The notes beneath the pieces were generated by a model. The model saw nothing but the letters and a program-made list of their open reading frames with translations, made no database searches and had not been told where the DNA came from. Source: Acheta domesticus (taxonomy: Eukaryota; Arthropoda; Insecta; Orthoptera; Gryllidae). From it: DNA of 64,000 nt. A program made the position numbers and the translations under genes. Position 1 is the stretch's first letter; each line of letters begins with the position of its first letter. The stretch is taken from the NCBI GenBank assembly GCA_031308135.1, contig JAHLJT010009436.1, forward strand, positions 156,709,527-156,773,526, written 5' to 3'. This document shows positions 1 through 11,200 of this stretch, in pieces.

Positions 1-2130
1 CCGCTGGGGCCGAGGCTAATATTCCAGGAAGCAAAACACAGCTGGCTTCGAATCACACCAAGATAAACCTCGTGTGTTTACTGTAAATTCATTTTGAATT
101 TTTGATTGATTTCTATTTTAGTGATTTTATATTTTAAATAAAATTTTGAAGAGTTGTAGTTGGACACCCGAGTCTCTTAATTTCTAATTTTTCTTTAATA
201 GAATGTGAACTGAAAGAATTTTTTATTACTTTTTGCACTGTATGTACTCATTCAGTGCCTCTGTTAGGAAAATTAATGTTGAAAACTCATGTACAAAATT
301 GTTGTCTTTTATCGGCATGGACGGCAACAATAAAAACAACACTTAAACAATCAGAGATCATACACACACTCGTCATATTCACAACTCACAACGAAGCTCA
401 CGAAATGACTGTCGGCGGTAAGAGAATTGCACATTTGATGCAAAAGAAGAGAGAGAAGGGGGTAATTTCTTGCACAACACAAAACAAATTACTCTTCAAA
501 TGCACATTTTCTATCAACAAACTTAATATCAAATGAAAATAATTTTCTTAACATTATAAATATTGCAAACAACAGCGTCAAGAATTGACTGGTAATTACA
601 CAAAACAAATTACTCTTCAAATGCATATTTTCTATCAACAAGCCTAATATCAAATGAAAGTAATTTCCCCAAACATAAAAAATGCATACAATACCGTCAA
701 GAATTAATTAAACTTTAAAAATTTCAACAAGACGATCAATTCATAAAATTAAGGTGGAGTTAGTTTAAGACAAACACAGAAAATCAGGGAATAATATTGT
801 CATCGACCGCCGCGCCAATGCGCAGCGCTTTGCAACAAAACGCAAGAGTATATACCTGGCTGCTTTGCGAACAAAACCCGAAAGCCCTATGTTAAACATA
901 AGAACGAGCAGACGAAGAGGAAACACAGTAAAATGGAATAAGAGGGGGAAGACAAAATTACAAGTAGTTCTAAACTTATTCACCAGTATACCTTCAAATT
1001 CAATTATTTGAACTGATGACCATTGGTATGAGTTTATCACAAAAATGTAGTGTTATATTTCTGCTCAAAGTTGTTGATGGACAACTTTGTTGCCAGACCC
1101 CGTTTACATGACATTTTTATAACATGGCCGGCTCGTCTAAGAGTTATTTTAATGCATTAAATCCGAAAGATATTAAATCAATAAACAAACTATTAGAAAA
1201 TGAATGTTTATCAAATTATTATAAAGTTGCTGATTCATCATTTGAACTAGAAATGTTTTGTTCAGAATCTGAATTCTGAACAAAAAATTGAAAAAGCTGA
1301 ATCTGAGAATCAGGAAATTGAAACTGAACTCTTTATAAGTAATATATTTATTTATTTGCTGTCAAATTTCTATAAATGAAGTCGATATTTTAGAATTAAG
1401 AAAGGCAAGTTATTTAAAATTTTTGTAGGCCACAAAACTCTTACTCAGAAAGAATGAAAGAACAAACAAAATGGTCAAAAAACGTTTTGTAAAAAACGCT
1501 TCCATAAAACATATTAAAAAACTTTATGTAAAAAATTATTGTAAAAAATACTTCCATTATGTTTCTTTCAGACATGTAGACATACATTGTTAATATTGCA
1601 GTTATTAACTTAATGCTACATTTCTTTTCTTTGTTGATCTTCGTTCACTTTCAATTTTATTTTTTGTTTACTACTCTGACACTTTAAACAAAATGAGATA
1701 TATTTTGTGCTTTATGTCATACCTATGAATTATTTGCATTTTTTACTTCGTAATAAAACAGTAGTGCAGTTAATTAGTGCTAATAGCCTGTAATAACTAG
1801 CGGGTCTATTAGACGTCACGTTCCTACTGACGGGATTTTTCGCGTTCCTGCCACCGGATTCAAACAATTTTTTCGATTATCTGGTGGGTGAGGGACCAAA
1901 CGTATAACCAAAGCACGAGGTGCCACTGCACAACGTACATTTATTAACTCATACTTTGTAAGATCCACTCAAGTAAAATTGATTTTTACTTGAGCGGATC
2001 TTACTGATTCCGAAACAAATGCTAAATATATAATCACATGAAAGACATTCAATAGATTTCGATGGAATTATTCCAAGCAACATTCGACGAATTGTTCAAT
2101 ACAGTATTAGAAACTTGTTTTCTTTTGTAG
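1..2130. other. AT-rich upstream intron, no gene recognised
   Basis: Probably intron of the lectin gene upstream of exon A. Apart from the tandem repeat at 461-711 I see only short chance ORFs on both strands with no family resemblance. Confidence 0.4.
461..711. repeat. Two-copy tandem repeat, period about 121 bp
   Basis: The segments starting near 470 and 591 share aaaacaaattactcttcaaa followed by a matching tract and a shared cgtcaagaatt near each end. The shared word occurs at 481 and 602. No coding capacity. Confidence 0.7.
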
Positions 2131-2257
2131 CTTAGAAGTGCAGCAAATTCGTCTCCTGAGGAAAGATCTGGCACTGGATTACCTGTTCATACATATCATA
2201 GTCCATATTCGAATCTCAAGCAACGCAGTTTTGTTGAATTCATCTCCAGAATGCAAG
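2131..2257 (+). CDS. Lectin gene exon A: N-terminal linker region
   Basis: This exon follows a strong pyrimidine tract ending in TTTTGTAG and ends CAA-G before a GTATGA donor. It is 127 nt, entered in phase 0 and left in phase 1. It encodes about 42 residues rich in Ser, Pro, Arg and Asn with no cysteine, so it is probably a spacer before the first CTLD. The trailing G completes an Asp codon with the AC that opens the next exon. That junction is the main evidence, because the sequence has no recognisable domain. An upstream exon with signal peptide is required and lies before the window. Confidence 0.5.
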
Positions 2258-5200
2258 GTATGAAGCTTCTTTGCTTTTATGAAAACCGGATGGGAAACGA
2301 GTTCTTTTAAAATTCCGTAAATACACACAACCACTTCATGAATTGAATTCACTGCAGGTGTAAAAGAATAAATGTTATAAACTTATTAAAATGTTATAAA
2401 CTAGGTCATACAGTGGGGTCGAAAATGATTACATTTATTCAATGAACATGTAAAACAAAATGTCATATTATGGAATTACATATACAGTAAACCCTCATTA
2501 ACACGAATTCCAAAGGACGGAAATAATCAGAGTTCGTGTTATAAAAATTCGTGTTGTCCGAATATTATAAATGTCTGTATTACTGTAATCCCTTGGTGGG
2601 AGCGAATTTTTGTGTCATGGCGAAATTTGAGTTAACCGAGTTCGTGATAATGAGGGTTTACTGAATGATGTATGATTCGCTTTTTCAGACCACTCCTTAT
2701 TTACAAGTATTCGGTAGGTCTCTATGACGCCGTCAAGGAGATTTCTTGAACCAGTCGAATAACCAACAATCAGAGACAAATTACATGCATGTAACTCTAT
2801 TACATGAAATATCCCACTACTAGGATCATTGGCGAAGTGATCATTTTTGAGCCCTGTACGCTCTGCACGCCTTGTAAAATCATTTTCAGTGGGTTTCGTC
2901 ATCAATTTTTGCACCTGAAGGCTGCTACTACTATTAAACTATTGTGATAATGTTCTTGAAACGAACGTAGGATTTAATTGAGATAGATACTGAATGTCCT
3001 GAATTAATAGTTTGTTGTCTCACATAACGAGCATCGTACAATCACGGGAACAATCTGCACACTTTTGGTGTCATTAAAAAAATTAATAAACAATATTTCT
3101 ATCAAAATCGCAGATTTTCTGAAGAACAGATTGTCTTGAAATAGTGTAATTGGGACTCGTCAATGCATGTTCTTTGTGATATCAGAAAAACAATAAAATT
3201 ACTATTGCAAATGCTGATATAAAATGATCATTCGTATTTGAACCAATGAATATATTGACAGACGTTGTTCTACTAGATGCTGAGACATTTGAAGCTCTTC
3301 AGTCCCCGCCTCCAAGTCTCCACGCAACGGAAAAGGGAAATATCCTCTCTGGTTACATTTCAATAGCAGGATTGGGATTTTATAAAGTAAGTACTGATCT
3401 CTAGATACGTTTGAGGTAATGAGCTTTCTGCTTGCAAACTAATTTTTCCCTAACCTTAACCGCTATTGAAAGGAAAGTCACTACTATAAATTTGCTCGAC
3501 AGAAAAATCGAAGTAAAGTGCAATGTTGGGGCTCAATGAGTGCAGACATTTTTTGCCGCAGGTGCAATGTTGGGACTCAAATGAGCTCAGAAACTTTTTT
3601 GCCGCAGGTGCACCGCGAGAAAGTCAAGTGGGAGAAGGCACGTCGCGTGTGCGCCAGGGAAGGCGCGCATCTCATCATCCTCAACTCGGCGGTGGAGGCG
3701 GAGGCGGTGGTGGCGGCGAGCAAGATGCCAGAGTGGAGCTGGGCGGGCTTCGACGACTACTCGGCCGAGGGAGAGTTCATCACCCTGCACGGTAAGTATT
3801 TACCTAAGAAACTAGTGGTGCTATTACAGCATATACTTTCTCGTGACGATTACGTAACATTAAAATACGAGCTGATCCGACGTGAAAAATTTGTACGTGT
3901 GAACTTTATTGCGAAATTACGTTTCCGCGGTCATTTTAACTTCCGGATCATCAGTGTCTGAGCCGCACATGCGTCTGCAAGGTTCTCAAAGTGCAAATAT
4001 GTATTTGACTCAGCAGGAAGAACGTAAGTTTCGGCATTCTAGCCATTATCAAGCCTGTTCATTCAATTCAGACTCCAAGACGCATCCATGTGTTATTTTT
4101 TAATTTTGAAAAATAAAAAAGTTTGAATGAGAATGTCACTTCGTTGCGTTCATCCTTACAAACAATTTACATCAGTTGTGGTGCTACATAAACATATACT
4201 GTCTCCGATGATTTGCAAAGGTTACGTAATATTATCCTAGCAACTATAATAACTACTCCTAAAAATGCTATGCCTAACTTACCAACATTCACCATTTAAA
4301 AATGTGCAAACCAATTGAAACGAAGCTCTTGCGATGCGAATATGCAATTATTTTGAGTCAGGAAGAGTAGTCATTTCTTTCTTCTACAAAGTAAACATTG
4401 TTACCTAAACAATCGTGAAACTAGTGGCACAATATCACACGCTTCTTCGCATTATTTATAACGGTTACACAACATTATAAAAAACACACAAACCTGAAAA
4501 CTGTTTCCAAACACCTAAGAAAGATTCGAAATCATGTCTTCACACTTAATATGTCAGATATGCAACACCTACATCACCAGTGGCAAGGTGAAAAATTGCG
4601 TGTTGTGAGAAACACTCAAAAAATATTTTCTCAAAATAGAGCTTCAAATTTTTCAATAAAAATTGCATAAAGAACCAGGTTTTACTCATCTGCAATATTC
4701 TTAACGTCCTATTTCAGATCATCTTTTATGGGACCAAAACACAGAAAATGTGAAAAAAATCTTTAGGCGCCAATAGATGATGGCACCTGGAAAGAGGATG
4801 GAAGAAAAGTCGAAAGCTAGGTCAGACGCAAGAGAATAGAAAACGTTTTTGTCATTCTGTAACACCATTTTTTTTATTTATTTAAGGTCACTTTTTAATG
4901 GCAAAGGTCATCAGCGACCACAATTAAGTATATATGAATGGGTTACATTACATGTTATATTACATGACTATTTAAAACATTATGTCACGTATTACTTTCC
5001 ACGATTGTATTACACTAACATCAAATTTTATATTATATTATTTTACTTAAGTTAACAATTTCTAACAACTTTAGTTCTTTAGTACACCCTTCAGAGCTGA
5101 ACAATTTATACAAGTTTGTATCTAATTTCAGTAAGTTTCTTTCCTGGGCAATTCCGGGCATTCTAGGACAAGGTGTTGTGTAGGTATTGTTGGAGTACAT

Positions 5201-8200
5201 TTAGGACATGATTGTGGGTCAGAAGTTATGAATATGTAGCAATATTTTAGATTAAAGTGACCAATTCGTAGTCGAGTCGATGATAATTTACTCTCTTCTT
5301 TTAAGACAGATTTTCGGCAGGGCTCGATCCAGTACAGAGTTTCTAACCAGATGTAGTTTTGATGGTTTTAATTTCAATTGTAAGTCCCAACAGGATGCCT
5401 TAAAGAGCCTTTAAATATCTTTTGTAATGCCACGAATTTGATAATAAACTAGTGGTACTATAGAATGGCACAGACTTTCCCATATTAGTTTTTATTTACT
5501 TTGGTCGCGGTTAGTTATTCGGATTTGCCACATTCTCTTGTCAGCTACCATCTATCGCCACCTAAGTACACTTTTTTGACATTTTATTAATTTTTCGGTT
5601 TTCTAATAGAACAGAAATATTATTTTAAGAATATTAAAGAACAGCAAAATTTCGTTCTAAATCGCAATATTCTTTGAACAATTTGGAGCCGTTTTAATGA
5701 TATAGGCGTTTAAGCTCTACTGTAAATGCAAAATTTGAAGCTTTTTTTTACAGAAAATTTTTATGTTTTCGAAAAACATTATTTAACACGTAAGCCGCCG
5801 TAATATTAACAAATTCAAAGGAATAACTTCATCTGGAGCCGCGTGGTGAATACGTGATTCACAGTTATATTCTATATAAATGCTAATAACGATGCTGGTT
5901 TTGAATTTGAAAATTTGTGTACTGGCTGTTAGTGTCAGTTTATATACGTCAATGTAATTATTGACAGTAGAAATCCAGGCTTGTGAGTCTAGTCGTTGTG
6001 TGCTCGTGCGAGAAGACTTTAAGAACATTTTTTTCTCGTTTAGTTATTGACAATAATTTCGTTTAGTTTTTTTTCGATAGTTATTTGATAATGAACACTT
6101 TAGAAGAGGAAAGACACCGTATTCAAGATTTATTGAACGACATTCTTTCCGACGAGGAACCTTTCGAATATTCTTCCGAAAGCTACAAATCCTGTGATAA
6201 TAAATCAATCAATGTAACACTTGTGAAGAAGAAGAAGAAAAAGAAAAAGAAGAAGAAAAGCCCTTGGGTGTGATAATACTTTGCCAAGTACATCACGTGA
6301 TCCAGGTGTACGATATGAATCTTGTGCTGTGGATCAAACAACTGAAGATGAAAGATAAGAAATCTACAGTTGACCAGTGATTCTTCTTTTGATACATCGC
6401 AAGTCTTTTCGATTGATCTACAATGGAGTGCAATAACAAGTTATAATCTAAAATTTTTTCCATCTCATTTGAGTAATCCTGGGATAAAAGGCAACATAAT
6501 TGAAAATATGCCTAACAAAAACAGTGTGGATTTCTTTTATTTATCGATGGTGATTTATTGAATATAATTGTACAAGAAACCAATAGATATGCTGCACAAA
6601 AATTGCATTCGACAATTTTAACAAAGGCAAGAATTATAAATTGGACAGAAACTGATGTGAATGAGATGAAAATATTTTTTGGGGTTACAGATCTGGATCG
6701 GATTAGTGCAAATGCCTAAGCTAGTATGCTACTGGGCTAAGAAAATTCTATATTCAAACGAAATTACGAAAGTTATGTCAAGAAATAGATTTCAGCTGCT
6801 ACTTAGCAATTGGCACTTTACTGATAATGAGACCAGAGAAAATTTTTCCAGATTATATAAAATAAAACCTGTTATTTACATTGTAAGGAGAAATTTTCAG
6901 AGAGTTATTATACCGTCTCTTAATGTGTGTATAGAGGAAACATTAGTTCCCTTTCGGGGTCGTCTGTACATAAAGAAAAAAACGCCATAAATTTGGGGTA
7001 AAACTGTTCAAGTTATGTACTGAAGGTGGCTACATTTATGATTTCAAGATATATTGCGGAAGAGAAAACAGAAGAGACGGCTTAACAGCAGTTGTCATGG
7101 AACATGTCATGTCAATGCTCCCAAACAGCAGTTGTCATGGAACTTGCTGATAATTTACTTGATGTGGGACGCACAATATCAGGATGTAGCTTCACTGTGC
7201 GCACGTTTTCTTGAGCACTCCTTTTGCTTGTAGTTCATTTACAGTTGAAATTGATTTTCTATAACTCGGGAAAAACATTTTTCAAATATCTTTATTTTTC
7301 TAAAATAATTATTTTCTAAATTCATTTTTTCGTTGTTTTTTTTAATAAAATTCTGGCCCTCAAGAAAATGTGCGCAGATAAATTTCTTTCCCCACACGTC
7401 ATATACAGTTTTTACTGTTTTTTTGACAAATAAATAAATATAAATATAAATAAATAAATATACGTTGATAATTATTATACAAGTGAAGAATTAGCCCACA
7501 AGCTGTTAGATAGGCAAACTCATCTTGTTGGTACATTGAGAAAAAACAGGAAAGGAAATCCAAAGGACATTATGGAGAAGATAGTGAAGAAAGGAGAAAT
7601 AATTGGGCAGGAGAGTAAAACTGATGTGATTATTATCAAATGTTGTGATAAGCGTGAAGTACTAATGTTGACCACGAAGCATACCGACAAAATGATTGCA
7701 GTGACAGGACAAAATGAAACAGAAAAAATGAAGCCAGCAGCAGTTCTCTGCTATAAAAAATGGAAAGGCTTATTGACTTGTCAGATCAAGTCAAGGCATA
7801 TGCCTCTTGCCTGAGAAGTATCAAATGATATCGGAAACTAGCAGTTGAAATTCTCTTAGGTTCTGCAATTATAAACGCTTTATTGATATTCAAAGAGGTC
7901 ACTGCAAAAATCACAAGCATTACACAATTTAGAGAAGAAATCGCAAAAGTGTTACAAATTACGTTTCTGGACAAATGCATTGCTGAGCCAAACAAGGAAA
8001 GCCACACTTTACAAGAGGTGGAAACCAAATATAGGAGACGCTGTGCGTCATGCTACAATAAATAGGCACTAGAACAAAACAGAAAATATATGGTAAGTAA
8101 GGCTTTACAAACTAAATGAAGATGCATTCAATGTAACAAATTTATTGGGTTTAGTGTCTTTGTAGTATTCATAAGTGAACCTTGTAAATAAATCCTTCTG

Positions 8201-11200
8201 TTCTATACAAGTTCTGATAAAAAACATTGTTTTCCTATTGTTTTTGTTTCCGTTTCCTTTATAATTTTCATATAAATGTTCAATGTCATAATTATTGCAA
8301 ATAAAATATTATATATAGAGAATTATTCTATTTAGAAAAAGATGAAATAATTAATCTAACTTACCATTATATTAAGACAAAGATAAGTATTCTGGACTTC
8401 ACAAGTACATGCTATAATTGACCATTTTTAACTAAAAAAATTACGTTTTTGTTATTTTTAAACAAAAAAAGGATTAGAACAGTATGGTGTTTATGTCATC
8501 TCATAAAGTACATTAGGCACTATCCTTACCAAAAGGTAAAGAAATAATTTGGAGCCGTTTTTGAGAAAATCTTGTTTTTGTATTTTTTTTAAAATTTCAC
8601 ATATTTCACGCAATATTGAGCGAAAATTACTAAAATTTTTAAAAATGGACATGACCTTAACGGAAGAACTCATTTTGAAGAATAAATTGTATATGAACGA
8701 AAAATCTGTATCTTCAATTTTGTAGTTGTAGGAAGAGGCCGAACCAAATTCAAACTTTTGCAATTTACGAAAATTCATAGTTAACCCCGAAAATCGGACC
8801 TCTTCCACCTTAATAACTGTATTTTACTCTATTCTTACAAGAAATTTAAAAAAACATTTGAGCAGTTTTTGAGAAAATTTTGAAAACGTCCGAGGAGCTT
8901 CATGTAAAGTACCCCAAATTTTATAGAATCTTCTTCAAAATCTCAAAGCTTCGACTCCTGCCAGATCGACAGGGGTTTCTTCAATTTGAAACAAATCCTA
9001 CGTATGGTTTAAGTGCTAGTAGTGTTCACAGACGGACAAACAGACGGACGGGCGGACGTTTTGCTTTCAATTGTTTTTCGGTATCAAGGACCCACAAAAC
9101 AGGGATTCTGGCTACACCACATGCTAGGTATTTTTTCTTAATTTAGCAACTGGTTTTATCCACTTTTTTTATTATCAGGGCGCGGTAATGGTTTTTTTTT
9201 TCTGCCGAAAATTCGCCGTTTGTTCGCGCAGCATTACATAACTTTCCTTGTACTACGTGTATTACTCCGAATAAACGGACGTTTTCTGGAACATAAAAAT
9301 TAGAATAGATGTTACTACTTCTGGGGATTTATCAGCTTTCTCATTGCCAGCGATTGCCCTTTCGGATGGGATCCAAACAAATTCAAGTTTTATCCCTTTT
9401 TCACCTTGAATAAATAAAAGGTCTTGGATTTTTTGTATGATGGAATTTGCAGTTGTATGCCTATTTTCTATGGCTTTGAAAGTTGACATTGATTCAGTAA
9501 AGATCGCAATGGGCAAGCAACTTGTTGATTTGAGGCTGACTTTAAGGACAGGCCATGCTTCGCATCAACAAATGGAAAAATAATCTGGGAGAGAATGTGG
9601 TTCGATTATATTGGTAGGCTGAATATAGACTGCACACCCAGATTTTCCATCACGTTTAGCACCATGTGCATATATTTGAAAATAGTTGTCATAGTCTTGT
9701 TGTAATCTTGTTATTAAAATTTGGAAATTTGCATTGAGACCAAACGTAAGGTGGGGACTTTTTGCTAAGATCATATTAATTGCAACATTATGGTCTCGCC
9801 AGGGTGGGATGGTTGGCATACATCTCGGAAAGGTAATTGGTTGAACAATATTAAGTTCCTTCAGGTACTTGGGAATCCTCTCTCTAAGGGGTAGCGGGGA
9901 TTGAGAGTGGGCATCATAGATATTTTTAGGTGTTTGAAAATATTTCTACATGAATGACTGGATGGACACTTGAAGTAAGAGTCTAAGAAAAACGTTTATT
10001 AAAGACAAACGTTTATTAAACACAACGTAATGAAAGATACCGTAGGTCCGGAGTGGGTGCAGCCGTAGTGGAGCGTACCAAACGGCCGCGACGCCGAGGA
10101 CGCGGTCAAAGCCTAGGCTCAGAGAAGCGGTCGGCGGGAGCTGAAGTTCTGTGGAAAGTTCGTAGCCTTCCTGGGTAGATGCCCGTGGTCCAGGAGAGAA
10201 GCCGTGAGCAGAAATCCGGGTCCTTGCAGGGTGAATATTTCGTAACCGAACCACTGCCAAGGGTGACCGTATCCGAATACCAACTTCACTGTACTCACTT
10301 CACACGCTACTCGTTACTCACCCTTGCTCCGCTTTGAGGGAGTTTTAAAGGCACGCTGGCCAGTGAGGGGCCAGCCGGGCAATTGGCTTGGAGGGGCTGC
10401 CAGGCACCACGTATTTGTTGCGCCCTATTGGTGGCTGGCGCGCGCAGTTCAATTGGACGCCGCGAACCCATCACTGTCCTCTGCAGGTTAGAGATAAAGA
10501 GATTGTGAAGTCTTGCCTGAACCTCGTGGGAACAGTTCTGGAACGGAGTATCTCTTCGCAAGGATTTACAAGAGAACTGTTATATTTTGCTCAGGGACGA
10601 CGTTGGAGGAAGCTGGCTACACATCGTGGGCTGCTGATGAGCCGGAGAGGGAGAAGCGCTGTGGAGTGGCAAGTGTCAACGGCCGCTTGGGCAGCGGCAA
10701 CTGCGACATGCAGCGAGGCTTCATCTGCGAGTTCCACAGGTAAACTCAATCTTTATTATCGCCGGGCGATATTTGGTGTTCCTTTCAATTCGAGATATCA
10801 GGAGGCTCACTCTAATTGAGACATCAAAATTTCCTCAGAAATAAGCACTGTACAAAGAAATATCTGAAATAAAATGTCAATGTTTTCTCAAAAGGGTTTG
10901 TCATCCTTCATCCATGCGTCAGTGTGACTGAGGGCAACAAAAATTCAATGGAAACTCCCATTGGCATAGCAGATTCAAATTCGACTGGAAAAAATTGAAA
11001 GCATTTGTTCGAAACATATTTCTTCATGGAAGATGTTGGATTCAGTAATCAGTGATGTAAAATCAAAGAGACTTTGTACAATATTTAAGAACAGATCAGT
11101 GAAAAATTTGTAGCTTCGGTATTTCCTTGTATTAAAAACAATCATCTGCTCGAGGATAGTGTTTTGAATTGAATCAATAATAATATTATTGACAACGCTG

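Larger units (their letters stand above)
5780..8450 (+). mobile_element. piggyBac-like DNA transposon remnant
   Basis: This region lies between the two halves of the Helentron-like repeat and contains the broken transposase. The left junction is at a TTAA (cattaTTTAAcacg near 5785), the canonical piggyBac target. I could not find a matching clean TTAA and terminal repeat on the right, so the outer limits are approximate. Confidence 0.5.
5450..9280 (-). mobile_element. Helentron/HINE-like repeat carrying a piggyBac-like gene
   Basis: The left part (5450-5775: ctagtggtactatagaatgg...) and right part (8450-9280: ...cgcgcagcattacataact...) match the two ends of the repeat seen complete at 29704-31151. 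Between them is the piggyBac-like region instead of the usual internal 450 bp. It interrupts a minus-strand LINE. The right end is truncated or diverged compared with other copies. Class assignment is tentative and is argued in the findings. Confidence 0.5.

Noticed and set aside
2615..2914. 99-residue minus-strand ORF
   Set aside because: Overlaps the pogo-like MITE and has no family resemblance.
3246..3386. Translation start at the in-frame ATG 3246
   Set aside because: No signal peptide follows, and the phase-1 junction from exon A fits precisely at 3262.
3518..3961. 147-residue ORF starting before lectin exon C
   Set aside because: Same frame as the exon but extended into intron on both sides; splice sites at 3607/3608 and 3791/3792 define the real coding part.
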